The notes beneath the pieces are model-generated. The model saw only the letters and a list, made by a program, of their open reading frames with translations, was not told the DNA's origin and did no database searches. A DNA stretch of 63,547 bases from Cryomorphaceae bacterium. Lineage in GTDB: Bacteria > Bacteroidota > Bacteroidia > Flavobacteriales > BACL11. The stretch lies in NCBI GenBank assembly GCA_949511925.1, contig CATEYX010000055.1, positions 1 to 63,547 on the forward strand, in the 5' to 3' direction. Of the stretch, positions 10,033-18,917 are shown piece by piece. Position 1 is the stretch's first letter; each line of letters starts with the position of its first letter. The position numbers and the translations under genes were made by a program.

Positions 10033-11438
10033 TAATCCTGAAAAGTTGAGAACGGAAAAGTTCTAATACCAACTGAATACCATAAAGAAGTCTGATCTAA
10101 TAGATCAGACTTTTCATTTTTATAAAATACTGAACCGAATACATCAAACCATTTAAACGAATAAGCCATTTCAGTATGTAAAGTGTTTATCTGCGTAGCA
10201 ATTCCTTGTCCATTAAAATTCCCATATGAATATTCATCTCCATCCCCTTGAGCGTCAAAATCAGTAGCAAATATATTTTGCCCATAGTGCGTATAAAGAG
10301 AATCTAAACCAACTTTAGCATGCGTTAATTTAATACTAAACTTCCATTTTTCTTTACTATAATTTACAAGCGCAACTAATTCTTTAAAATTTGCACCCAA
10401 AGGATGTGCTAAGGATTGGTTTAAATGAGTGTAAGATTGCATGGGCTCTTTGTGCGCGTAAGTATAGGGTTGTGCTTGATTATATTCCAATAATACATTT
10501 ACTCCTTTAAAAGAAGATTTAACACCAAATTGATAAGCAAACTTATTCTGAAAAAAACCACCACCATATTCCTCATCCCTATCCTTTTGTCTAGATATAT
10601 TCAAATCATCTAATAAAAGCTGACCATACAAAGTTGTTATCTTAAGTTTTGCATTAAAATTCACCCCCATTAACACATTATCAGGCGAATGTTTTGAAAA
10701 CTCCACTGGGCGATAAAAAATAATTGGATTCAAATATTCAACATCATATCCCCTATTATAATTTTCATCTTTTGCTTGCCAAATTACACCCTCAAAAATA
10801 CCAATATTTATATTTTCTGTAAAACTAAAATCCAAAAAGTGAATGGAAGAATGCTTTTTTCTATTCTGATTTGGATCTTGTATATCCAAGAAAGTAGTGT
10901 ATAAATTATAATATCTAACTCTTCCAAATTCAGTAGATAATTTTAAATACGGATAAGGAGAGTGTTCAGCAGATAACATAAGAGAACGATACCCATTTCC
11001 TATAAAGTGTTTTCCCTTTCCAAAATCAACAGTTATGAATTTATTCACAAAATACTTCAGGTTATATTGCAACCTACTTTTATCTCTTCCAAATCCAGGG
11101 AAAACAAGTAATGAATCTTGATATTCGTTTATCAATGCATTATGATTTCCTCCTAAGTAATCAAAATGAGAAGTAAAAGTTATTTTATTATTAAGATTAG
11201 AAGACAAACTAGCTCCAAATAAATATGTACCTATATAATCTGATTTACTAGCTGACTCTATGCCAAATAATCTTGAACCTATACTAAAATGTTGATTTGT
11301 ATCAGAATCACAACTTATAAGCGAATCAGAATAATCGTTAAATAGAGAATGGTTTTCAGCAGAATAAAATGTATTTATCTGAGAGCTTGCAGAAATAGGA
11401 AAGAATAATATTAAGCAAAATTTATAAAGCGTTTTCAT
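10029..11438 (-). CDS. Outer-membrane beta-barrel, Wzi/RemB-like capsule assembly family
   Basis: The start at 11438 (MKTLYKFCLILFF...SASSQ) is chosen because it gives a clean signal peptide; an in-frame start at 11519 would place 27 extra residues inside the upstream gene. The product is 469 residues, rich in alternating aromatic and polar strands, and contains DFGKGKHFIGNGYRSLMLS followed by SPYPYLKLSTEFG. I recall this signature from Wzi-type capsule assembly proteins and from the flavobacterial protein called RemB. Wzi-type proteins are beta-barrels that hold capsule at the cell surface. Its ATG lies inside the last codons of the phosphoglycosyltransferase gene (17 bp overlap), so the two are translationally coupled and it is the last gene of the polysaccharide locus. 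Family assignment is by motif memory only. Confidence 0.62.
   Translation of the reverse strand: MKTLYKFCLILFFPISASSQINTFYSAENHSLFNDYSDSLISCDSDTNQHFSIGSRLFGIESASKSDYIGTYLFGASLSSNLNNKITFTSHFDYLGGNHNALINEYQDSLLVFPGFGRDKSRLQYNLKYFVNKFITVDFGKGKHFIGNGYRSLMLSAEHSPYPYLKLSTEFGRVRYYNLYTTFLDIQDPNQNRKKHSSIHFLDFSFTENINIGIFEGVIWQAKDENYNRGYDVEYLNPIIFYRPVEFSKHSPDNVLMGVNFNAKLKITTLYGQLLLDDLNISRQKDRDEEYGGGFFQNKFAYQFGVKSSFKGVNVLLEYNQAQPYTYAHKEPMQSYTHLNQSLAHPLGANFKELVALVNYSKEKWKFSIKLTHAKVGLDSLYTHYGQNIFATDFDAQGDGDEYSYGNFNGQGIATQINTLHTEMAYSFKWFDVFGSVFYKNEKSDLLDQTSLWYSVGIRTFPFSTFQDY
10088..10120 (+). terminator. Intrinsic terminator for the adhesin/TPR operon, inside the opposing gene
   Basis: AAGTCTGATCT (10088-10098), loop AAT, then AGATCAGACTT (10102-10112) form a perfect 11-bp stem followed by TTTTCATTTT. 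It lies 56 bp after the plus-strand stop and within codons near the 3' end of the minus-strand beta-barrel gene. Confidence 0.7.
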
Positions 11439-12807
11439 CACCCTTAAATATATTCCAAACTGTATAAAAAATAATATTAATATCAACTGATAAAGACCAA
11501 TTTTCAATATACCAAACATCTAAACGAACACGCCCCTCCATATCCCTTAATTCCTTAGTTTCTCCTCTATAGCCTTTTATCTGAGCTGCTCCTGTAATAC
11601 CTGGCTTCACTAACTGACGAACCATGTACTTATTAATCAAAGCAGAATATTCCTCAGTATGCAACAACATGTGAGGTCTTGGTCCCACTATGGACATATC
11701 GCCCATAAACACATTAAAAAATTGAGGGAATTCATCTAAAGATGATCTTCTAAGGAAAGCACCTATTTTGGTAATACGAGTATCACCTTTAAATGCTTGC
11801 TTGGTATCTGCGTCAACACTCTGATTCATAGAACGAAACTTAAAACACATAAACTCCACATTACCTACTCCAGAGCGCGCCTGCCTAAACAACACAGGCC
11901 CTTTTGATGAGAGCTTAATTAAAATCGCAATAACAGGATATAACCAAGACAATACAAAAACAATAACTAAAGCTGAAAACAAGATATCAAATATTCGTTT
12001 AAAAAACCGATTTGTAATATCAGTAAGCGGTTCAGCTCTTAATGTTACTACAGGTACATCATCATAAAAATCAATATTTACACGTTTAAAAAGAAAGCCC
12101 CTAAAATCAGGAATTATTTTAAAGCGAATCATATTTTGATCACAAAAATCAACTAAACCTTTAATCTTTTGAGTATAAGTTAATGGCATGCAATAATAGA
12201 TCTCATCAACCTCATTATTCAAAGCAAATGATTCTAATTCATGCAATCCACCTTTACGAATATTATCCTTAACATCAAAAGAAATATCACTATCAGAAAA
12301 AATACCTTTAACTCTTATACCTAAAACATCATCTGAAATAAAATAATTATACAATTGATTTGCAACCTCATTACCACCAATAATTAATACTCTTTTATAA
12401 TTAAAGCCAGATTTTCTAAAAAGATAAATTAATTTAATTGCCGAATAACGCCAAAACATTATTAAAACAAAAAGCAAGACATAAGTTGCATATAAATGCT
12501 CTCTTGAAAACTCAGAAGCTTTAAGTGAAAACAGAATAGCACTAATAACTAAAGCATTAAAAATAAAAGCCTTAAATAAATTAAAAAGAACCCTATCTAA
12601 CCTTCTTAATCGCTTCAGTTTATACAATTTAAGAAACAAAGCAACCAAGACCCAAATTCCATTAAAAATGATGAACAAAAATTTGTATTTATCAGAGAAC
12701 ATTAAAGTCTCAAATTTTAAATAATAAGTAAGTAAAAATGCAAAATTTACAATGAACAAATCACCTGTAAAGTGAATTACCCAAAAATATTGTGAATATC
12801 CTTTCAT
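11422..12807 (-). CDS. Polyprenyl glycosylphosphotransferase, WbaP/WcaJ type (461 aa)
   Basis: Predicted membrane enzyme that starts a polysaccharide by moving a sugar-1-phosphate from a UDP-sugar to undecaprenyl phosphate. The N-terminal half has about four or five membrane segments (residues 10-120), then a Rossmann-like CoA-binding-type region (RVLIIGGNEVANQLYNY). The catalytic bacterial sugar transferase domain covers about 268-461, with KRIFDILFSALVIVF, CFKFRSM, DTRITKIGAFLRRSSLDE and GDMSIVGPRPH. The length is right for the long WbaP/WcaJ form, in contrast to the short PglC-like enzyme at 21896. The sugar cannot be read from sequence. A 132-bp gap with its own -7 box precedes it. Confidence 0.88.
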   Translation of the reverse strand: MKGYSQYFWVIHFTGDLFIVNFAFLLTYYLKFETLMFSDKYKFLFIIFNGIWVLVALFLKLYKLKRLRRLDRVLFNLFKAFIFNALVISAILFSLKASEFSREHLYATYVLLFVLIMFWRYSAIKLIYLFRKSGFNYKRVLIIGGNEVANQLYNYFISDDVLGIRVKGIFSDSDISFDVKDNIRKGGLHELESFALNNEVDEIYYCMPLTYTQKIKGLVDFCDQNMIRFKIIPDFRGFLFKRVNIDFYDDVPVVTLRAEPLTDITNRFFKRIFDILFSALVIVFVLSWLYPVIAILIKLSSKGPVLFRQARSGVGNVEFMCFKFRSMNQSVDADTKQAFKGDTRITKIGAFLRRSSLDEFPQFFNVFMGDMSIVGPRPHMLLHTEEYSALINKYMVRQLVKPGITGAAQIKGYRGETKELRDMEGRVRLDVWYIENWSLSVDINIIFYTVWNIFKGDENAL

Positions 12808-12813
12808 CTAATA

Positions 12814-12821
12814 CAAAGATA
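12814..12821 (-). promoter_or_regulatory. -7 element TATCTTTG before the WbaP-like gene
   Basis: Read on the minus strand the box is TATCTTTG, an exact TAnnTTTG match, in the 132-bp gap between the WecG/TagA-like and WbaP-like genes. It ends only 6 bases before the ATG (12807), so the transcript would be almost leaderless. No good -33 box was found. Confidence 0.35.
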
Positions 12822-12939
12822 TCAATTAACTCAAGCTATGATAAGTACCAAGCATACATTTTTCAACAGCTTTGTTATGAGATATTTCATGTTTCTATCA
12901 GGCTCTAAATACTAAATTCAAAAACAATCTTAAATACGA

Positions 12940-13611
12940 TTAGCTTAACTTATTCTTAAATAAATCAAATATAATAATAATAATTGCATGTGGATAATCA
13001 ATAAAATATCGCCTTATTAATTTCGGTTCATCATACATTCTGAAAAAAGCCCGTAATCCTAAAGTATTTACCCAATTTGGGTAATACCTAATTCCTGCTG
13101 CGGTTTGGTGCAGGAAACCTCCACATGTGTAGCCTTTTCCAGTCCAACCAGAATTTTTCAAATCAATCAAAAATTGTTCTTGCAATGGAGTTCCCATTCC
13201 ACAAATAACATAATCAGCTTTTAGAGAATTAATAATATCCAAAACAACAACTATCTCATTATCATTAATATAACCATCTCGATAACCACAGATATTTAAT
13301 TTAGGAAACTGATCCTTAATATTCTTAATAGCTAAATCAATTACTTTAGGTTTCGATCCAATAAAATAAAGTGATTTATTATTTTTAATTGCATCATTAA
13401 AGACTACAGGAGCTAAGGAAGTCATATCAAAGCTTTTTCGCTTATATTTAAATCCAAATAAATTTAATAAAATCACTAATAAACCTCCATCAATATTAAT
13501 ATTAAAATGACTTAACTGATCCTTATTACTCCTTGCTAACAAATAAGAAAAAGGGTTTAAAAATGTAGTAATCATTTTATTATTATTCTTATTTTTAATC
13601 AATTCTATCAT
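12940..13611 (-). CDS. WecG/TagA/CpsF family glycosyltransferase (223 aa)
   Basis: GT26-type enzyme. Family members add ManNAc or ManNAcA to a lipid-linked GlcNAc; TagA does so in wall teichoic acid linkage-unit synthesis. Family features seen are NINIDGG near residue 40 (the conserved Asp-Gly), CGMGTPLQEQFL, CGGFLHQTAAG, and the C-terminal LGLRAFFRMYDEPKLIRRY with many basic residues for membrane association. The start overlaps the upstream polymerase stop by 4 bases (ATGA), which supports it. With the TagB/F-like and GpsA-TagD genes upstream it completes a teichoic-acid-like set. The acceptor and sugar are not determined. Confidence 0.85.
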   Translation of the reverse strand: MIELIKNKNNNKMITTFLNPFSYLLARSNKDQLSHFNINIDGGLLVILLNLFGFKYKRKSFDMTSLAPVVFNDAIKNNKSLYFIGSKPKVIDLAIKNIKDQFPKLNICGYRDGYINDNEIVVVLDIINSLKADYVICGMGTPLQEQFLIDLKNSGWTGKGYTCGGFLHQTAAGIRYYPNWVNTLGLRAFFRMYDEPKLIRRYFIDYPHAIIIIIFDLFKNKLS

Positions 13612-14900
13612 TTAATTTCTTTTGTTATATATATTCTTTTTGCAACAATTAATAAAGATAAGAATAACCACAGAAATAGCATTGTTGTAGCGTCTAAGTC
13701 TAAAACATCGGTAAAGCTATTCATAATATAAACCAACATTAAAAATTTCCCATATTTAAAGAAACGGGTAAAGTTATTATCAGAATACACTTTCACTTTT
13801 AATTTATTCCAGATTAAAAATACAATAGAAATGAAAAGTGTAAACCCAATTACTCCCTGTTTATACAAAGTACCTAAGTAATAACTATGAGAACCCAAAG
13901 GGTAAGCTAAACCTTTGACATCCCGTTCCGTTCCCCATCCGAAAATAGGTCTTTCCAAAAAACTATTATAAGTTTGAATATAAATTTTCATTCTAGTATT
14001 CGCACTACCCTCTCCTCTTGAGTACAATAGCAAGTCAATTATTTGATGCAAAATACCAGATTGCTCTAACCACAATAAAAATAAAGCACATAATAATAAC
14101 CCTATTCCAAAAATAGAAAACTTTATTGAAAAATTTTTTATCGAAATGAAACGAAACATAATATATCCTATTGAAAAAGCCATAATAGCTACCCGACCAG
14201 TTGTAAAAAGCAGAGCTAATCCCATCATACTAAATGAAAAAATATAGAAATTTCTTGTCATTCCCTTGTTAATATTAGCGAGAAATAATGCTATTGGCAT
14301 TGTAATAGCTAAAGTTGAAGAAAACATTGTTGAATATAGAAAAAAGGAACTCACCCTAAAATAAGTACCAATTCCAATAAACCAATTATAAAAACCAATA
14401 TTTCTTACAGCAATAACGCTACCATATCCTGTTTTAGCTATTGAATTAGGCATAAAATAACCCGTTAAAGATTTAAACTGAATTCTAAATAATTCAAAAG
14501 AAAAACCTAAAACACCAACTATTGATGCAATTAACATAACAACAATAACTGCTTTTAATAACTTTTCAATCTGCCACCATTTATCTATCACATTCCAAGT
14601 AATAACTAAAAGCATTAGCGCAGTAAGATATGTGCTTAAATTCCTAAAATAAGTAATATACCTGATTTTTTCTATAATACTAAAAAAAGAAATGCCATAA
14701 ACGACAATAAAGAATGCCAATAAAAGCGTAATAATATTTGTTCTAAATTCCCATTTATTATAAATACAAAATTGAATAAAAATAAGCCCAATAGCAAAAC
14801 ACCAAAGAAACTGCTCCATTCCTAAAAACCACCAAAGTGGAAACAAAAGAATTAAGTAATATAATTCTGATACAATTCTATTTTTTAATCCTTGTCGCAA
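13608..14900 (-). CDS. O-antigen polymerase/ligase family membrane protein (430 aa)
   Basis: Multi-pass inner-membrane protein of about 11-12 hydrophobic segments with the Wzy_C/WaaL-type periplasmic loop: a basic RGEGSANTRMKIY region, then ERPIFGWGTERD and GSHSYYLGTLYKQGVIGF. Such proteins either polymerise undecaprenyl-linked repeat units or ligate the glycan to its carrier. Because it lies between the TagB/F-like and TagA-like genes it probably serves the polymer they make. A second member of the superfamily is encoded at 25247, so polymerase and ligase roles may be split between them. Start 6 bp after the TagB/F-like stop. Confidence 0.8.
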   Translation of the reverse strand: MRQGLKNRIVSELYYLILLFPLWWFLGMEQFLWCFAIGLIFIQFCIYNKWEFRTNIITLLLAFFIVVYGISFFSIIEKIRYITYFRNLSTYLTALMLLVITWNVIDKWWQIEKLLKAVIVVMLIASIVGVLGFSFELFRIQFKSLTGYFMPNSIAKTGYGSVIAVRNIGFYNWFIGIGTYFRVSSFFLYSTMFSSTLAITMPIALFLANINKGMTRNFYIFSFSMMGLALLFTTGRVAIMAFSIGYIMFRFISIKNFSIKFSIFGIGLLLCALFLLWLEQSGILHQIIDLLLYSRGEGSANTRMKIYIQTYNSFLERPIFGWGTERDVKGLAYPLGSHSYYLGTLYKQGVIGFTLFISIVFLIWNKLKVKVYSDNNFTRFFKYGKFLMLVYIMNSFTDVLDLDATTMLFLWLFLSLLIVAKRIYITKEIK

Positions 14901-14906
14901 AAGCTT

Positions 14907-16142
14907 TTAGATATTTAAAGCAATGAATTGATAAGTACGCTTTGCTCCGTCGCTATCACTGTACTGATTATACATCTTCTTAATTACTTGATAATCCAAA
15001 ACGCTTTCCTTTAAAGCATCTGGATGTTTAAAAAACAATTCTAACTTCTCATAGAAACCATTAAAATCATATGCCTTATGTCCTGGCGTTACGGTATCGT
15101 ACTCATCATACATGGAACGATCCTTGGTTAAATAATCTTCTTTATCATAAGGATAAAACAATACCGGCTTATCTGTCAATAAGAAGTCAAAGAAAATAGA
15201 CGAATAATCAGTGATTAACAAATCAACCTTTGAAAATAACGGATACATATCACTTTCGTTATCCAATACTCTAATATTACTATACTCTTCTTTGATAGCC
15301 ATAGAATAATCATGTCTGTGTAATTTAATAAGAAAGGTAGCATCATTCTTCCTTAATAAATCATTCAATCGACCCCATTCAATAGGCGCTTCTCTATTAA
15401 AGCGATTTGTGTCACGAAAAGTAGGTGCGTATAAAATTGTCTTCTCAGTAGAAATAGAATCAATAATATTTTGCTCAAATACTAAATACCTAGCATACAA
15501 ACTAGGATTAGAGATAATGTCATTTCTAGGGTAGCCCGTAACTTCAATTTTTTTAGAACCAAAAGCAGAATTGAAATATCCTTTTACTTTCTCAGATGTA
15601 GCAATCATCAAGTCTGCAACCACAAACCATTCCGGCATAATCATTCTAACTAAATAACGTTTTATGCCCCAGGTGTGATTACCTATATAGAAAGCGTTAT
15701 GCTTAACTGTTATATCTCTATCAATTGTTTTTAATGGAGAGCCATGCCAAAGATTTACTTTAATTGCACCAGCTGAAGCCCAATGATTAATACTTCCTGT
15801 CCGAGAATCATAGACATATACTTTTGAAGATAAACTTAACCACAAGCCTTTTGCACTATATTTATAATACGCATTAAGTCCATCATTTCGTAAGCTTTCT
15901 ACTAAATCCTTGTTTTTAGTTATCCAATAGCAATTAATATCTTTTTCTGATGAACAATATAAAAATAGATATTTAGCATTGTCACTAAAATTCACACCAA
16001 CACCCGATCCAAAAACCCAACTCCTCCTATTTCTAGGCAAAAAATATACTAAGCAATAAATAAGAAACATTAAAGGGCTAATTAACTTAGGCAAGTACTT
16101 AATGCTTTTAGATGTTGATATTCCAACTAAATAATTTTTCAT
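14907..16142 (-). CDS. CDP-glycerol glycerophosphotransferase family protein, TagB/TagF-like (411 aa)
   Basis: Members transfer glycerol phosphate from CDP-glycerol to a growing polymer or a glycan acceptor. Conserved features are LWHGSPLKTIDRD (the catalytic HG region), YAPTFRD, LIKLHRHD, LLITDYSSIFFDF and PVLFYPYDKEDY. An N-terminal membrane segment (about 20-38) and basic patches fit peripheral attachment to the inner membrane. Length matches single-domain TagB-like enzymes rather than two-domain TagF. The predicted substrate would come from the GpsA-TagD fusion at 17534. Whether it adds one glycerol phosphate or polymerises cannot be told from sequence; related enzymes for ribitol phosphate or other CDP-polyols exist. 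Confidence 0.85.
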   Translation of the reverse strand: MKNYLVGISTSKSIKYLPKLISPLMFLIYCLVYFLPRNRRSWVFGSGVGVNFSDNAKYLFLYCSSEKDINCYWITKNKDLVESLRNDGLNAYYKYSAKGLWLSLSSKVYVYDSRTGSINHWASAGAIKVNLWHGSPLKTIDRDITVKHNAFYIGNHTWGIKRYLVRMIMPEWFVVADLMIATSEKVKGYFNSAFGSKKIEVTGYPRNDIISNPSLYARYLVFEQNIIDSISTEKTILYAPTFRDTNRFNREAPIEWGRLNDLLRKNDATFLIKLHRHDYSMAIKEEYSNIRVLDNESDMYPLFSKVDLLITDYSSIFFDFLLTDKPVLFYPYDKEDYLTKDRSMYDEYDTVTPGHKAYDFNGFYEKLELFFKHPDALKESVLDYQVIKKMYNQYSDSDGAKRTYQFIALNI

Positions 16143-16263
16143 ATTATTTCCAATCTTTCAATTTAATATTCATCAATTCTGCTAATATCATAAATAGATA
16201 ATAGTTTAAATTTAATTATCATTCTATTTAGAAATAAGCATTTAATGTGTCCTTTAATCATTT

Positions 16264-17526
16264 TTAATATATATGAAATAATTTATGTTTATAAACTGCA
16301 TAAAACCGATAACTCAAAACAATAAATTCAGTAGCAATAAGCAAATATACAACATTGTAAATGTCAATAAGCCTAAAACAATATAAAACACCTAATAGAC
16401 TAACATGAAAAAGAGAACCAATAATAGTACTATAATTAGCTTCATTTTTAAAACCTAATGCTGCTAAAAAAGGATAACCAATTAATATTGATGGCACAAC
16501 TACACAAGCAACTAGTAACAAAATTCTAAAAACTTTAACCGACTCAATAAAAGTTTCCTTGGCTATTAAATGAATAATCTCAGGAGTGAATATCCAAAGA
16601 AAATAAACCCCAATAAAATTCAATATGATCACAACAGGGAATATCTTTTTAAAAAACTTTACATTTTTACTTTTAGAAATATAAGGGTAAATTACTTGGA
16701 CAATTGGCTGATAAAGCTGGCGAATAACCATGTATAATTTCTCTGCGATAGCATAATACCCAACCATAAGATTTGAAACAACTAAACCAAGTATAAAGGT
16801 ATTACTAGAAGTATAGAGAGAGACTGAAACTCTAGACAAAAAGAACATAGCACTTTCCTTGAAATAGTGCTTAATGACAACAAAAGTATTAACAACAAAA
16901 GTATGTTTAAAATATATAAATACATAATACAAAGCAAGCACACTACCAATCATAAAACCGAACCCATTAATTAAAGGCACTAATAAGTAATCAGATTCTT
17001 CCTTAATAAAAATAAATATACAAACAGTAAACAAGGTTTTAGAAACGATATTAATTATTGTAATATGCTTCATTTTTTCAATCCCTTGGAAAAACCAAAC
17101 TGGAAAAAAAGCAAATGCAATAACCTTTAAAAAAGAATAATAGTACAATAAAGAATCATCAGTAAACTGATCAAAAATACTAAGTACGATAAGGAGAATT
17201 AAAAATGAAATAACCAATAAAATAAATTTAATACTAAAAACAGCACTGATTATTTTATCTAATTTATTTGGGTTGTTAGCATTTAAGGCAACCTCTCTTG
17301 TTGCTGAAAGGTTAAAACCAAAATCGACAATAACCTCAAAATAGTACATAATAGCTTGAGCGAACATAATAAGACCAAATTTCTCTACTCCCAATACCCT
17401 AATTAAATATGGGAAAGTAATTAAAGGTAAAATATAGGTTACAATTTTCAGGGAAGCAAGAGAGAAAAAGTTATTACGAATTACTTTAAAATCCTCTTTA
17501 TTAATTATTTCGGAATCAAATTTCAT
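16264..17526 (-). CDS. Polysaccharide flippase, Wzx/RfbX type (420 aa)
   Basis: About 12 membrane helices across the whole length. The N terminus has the typical Wzx pattern NFFSLASLKIVTYILPLI, then PYLIRVLGVEKFGLIMFAQA and DFGFNLSATREVAL. It would move undecaprenyl-linked repeat units across the inner membrane for the polymerase. It lies 7 bp after the GpsA-TagD gene. A 121-bp gap (16143-16263) with no visible gene or promoter box separates it from the TagB/F-like gene. A second, MurJ-like flippase is encoded at 26445. Confidence 0.85.
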   Translation of the reverse strand: MKFDSEIINKEDFKVIRNNFFSLASLKIVTYILPLITFPYLIRVLGVEKFGLIMFAQAIMYYFEVIVDFGFNLSATREVALNANNPNKLDKIISAVFSIKFILLVISFLILLIVLSIFDQFTDDSLLYYYSFLKVIAFAFFPVWFFQGIEKMKHITIINIVSKTLFTVCIFIFIKEESDYLLVPLINGFGFMIGSVLALYYVFIYFKHTFVVNTFVVIKHYFKESAMFFLSRVSVSLYTSSNTFILGLVVSNLMVGYYAIAEKLYMVIRQLYQPIVQVIYPYISKSKNVKFFKKIFPVVIILNFIGVYFLWIFTPEIIHLIAKETFIESVKVFRILLLVACVVVPSILIGYPFLAALGFKNEANYSTIIGSLFHVSLLGVLYCFRLIDIYNVVYLLIATEFIVLSYRFYAVYKHKLFHIY

Positions 17527-17533
17527 GAAATAT

Positions 17534-18898
17534 TTAGTCGTCTTCTTTTAAAATAGTTTTCAACTTAGTAGTTGATATCCCTTTAGTTCTCGGAAAGTAA
17601 AGAACTTTACAAAATTCTTTTAATTCATCAAATTTTCCTTCCCAATCATTACCCATCACAAAAATATCAATATTATTTTTTTGAATATCAGTTACCTTTT
17701 GAGCCCAATTATCTTCAGGAATCACTTTATCAACATAATCTAAAGATTCTAGCAGCTCCTTTCTTTTCTGATAAGGCAAAACACAAGTCTTTCCTTTTAA
17801 TTCATTAAACTCATCAGTTGAAATTCCAACAATTAATTTATCACCTAAAAGGCTTGCTCGTCTTAGTATCTCTAAATGACCATAATGCAATAAATCGAAA
17901 GTACCATACGTCAAAACAGTTTTAAATTTCCTATCAATTAACTTGTCAAACTCTATAGAGAGAATACTCTCCTTACTATCAAAGAATTCATGTAACTTAT
18001 TTAATAAAGGCAAACTTTCACTTACATGATCCAAAGGAAAACTGTGCACTAAATTAACAGCATTAAGCCCCTCCAATATGACAGAATTAGACTTATAATC
18101 AGCACTAAAGAAACCTTTCCCTATCAGCAAACCTAAGGTTCTATTTCTACTCAAATCATTTAAAGAAGTCATACATAAATCCCCAAATCCACAGGATAAA
18201 AACAAAGTGTCTTCACTCCCACCTAGTGACCTCAACAAAATTCTAACTTCTGAAAACGCTTTAGTTAAAATCATAAAACGAGTATTTGGCGAATTATATT
18301 TTGCATCAACAACACCCAAAATCAATGCGTAAATATTTTTTAATACACTAAGCACTTCAACACCTCTAATATCAGTAGTACAATCAATATGGAGGGAAGT
18401 ATTCTTAATTATAGCATTAATAATTTCATATTGATGATTAGTTGAATATCCTAAAGTTAATAAAGTATCGGCATGTTCCATTACTTCAACAGCGAATGAA
18501 GGCCCTTTAAGAGTTACAATGTTTGTGATTCCAAGATTTTCTTCAATACTCTCGACTACAGTTACTCCTTGAGCAAATAATCCTTTTGATAAATTCACAA
18601 ACAAAGCCTCTTCATTAAAATATGACTGAAGAATTAATAAATTTTCAATTATAACAGTAGAGGGCAAGGCAATAAAAACAACATCAGCTTTTTTAATTTC
18701 ATTTTTATCTGAAGTAGCTGATAAAAATTTAGTTAAATGCTTATTTGGGAAACAGGACTTATTAGTATGATAAATATTAATTTCATCAACTTTTTTCTGA
18801 CTTCTGGAAAACAACACTACATTATTTTCTGTATTTACTGAAAGCTCATTTGCTATTGCGGTCCCAAAGGTTCCACCTCCAAGTACTAAAATATTCAT
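17534..18898 (-). CDS. Fused glycerol-3-phosphate dehydrogenase and glycerol-3-phosphate cytidylyltransferase (GpsA-TagD, 454 aa)
   Basis: Two complete enzymes in one chain. Residues 1-312 are a GpsA-type NAD(P)-dependent glycerol-3-phosphate dehydrogenase: LGGGTFGTAIA nucleotide-binding loop, IALPS, LSKGL, KGPSFAVEV, VLKNIYAL (catalytic Lys) and CGFGDLCMTSLNDLSRNR. After a short linker, residues 326-454 are a TagD-type cytidylyltransferase with YGTFDLLHYGH (HxGH at 338-341) and the C-terminal RTKGISTT signature. Together they would turn dihydroxyacetone phosphate into glycerol 3-phosphate and then CDP-glycerol, the donor for the TagB/F-like enzyme at 14907. No frameshift or stop lies between the parts, so this is a true fusion. 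The alternative, another CDP- or ADP-activated small polyol, cannot be excluded for the second domain. Confidence 0.85.
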   Translation of the reverse strand: MNILVLGGGTFGTAIANELSVNTENNVVLFSRSQKKVDEINIYHTNKSCFPNKHLTKFLSATSDKNEIKKADVVFIALPSTVIIENLLILQSYFNEEALFVNLSKGLFAQGVTVVESIEENLGITNIVTLKGPSFAVEVMEHADTLLTLGYSTNHQYEIINAIIKNTSLHIDCTTDIRGVEVLSVLKNIYALILGVVDAKYNSPNTRFMILTKAFSEVRILLRSLGGSEDTLFLSCGFGDLCMTSLNDLSRNRTLGLLIGKGFFSADYKSNSVILEGLNAVNLVHSFPLDHVSESLPLLNKLHEFFDSKESILSIEFDKLIDRKFKTVLTYGTFDLLHYGHLEILRRASLLGDKLIVGISTDEFNELKGKTCVLPYQKRKELLESLDYVDKVIPEDNWAQKVTDIQKNNIDIFVMGNDWEGKFDELKEFCKVLYFPRTKGISTTKLKTILKEDD

Positions 18899-18917
18899 AA
18901 TGCAAATTTAGTAACTA

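Noticed and set aside
11439..11519. ATG at 11519 as the beta-barrel gene start
   Set aside because: The extra 27 residues are an out-of-frame reading of the transferase gene and would put a second hydrophobic stretch before the signal peptide.
16143..16263. A small gene or promoter in the gap between Wzx and the TagB/F-like gene
   Set aside because: No open frame of note and no TAnnTTTG box on either strand were found.
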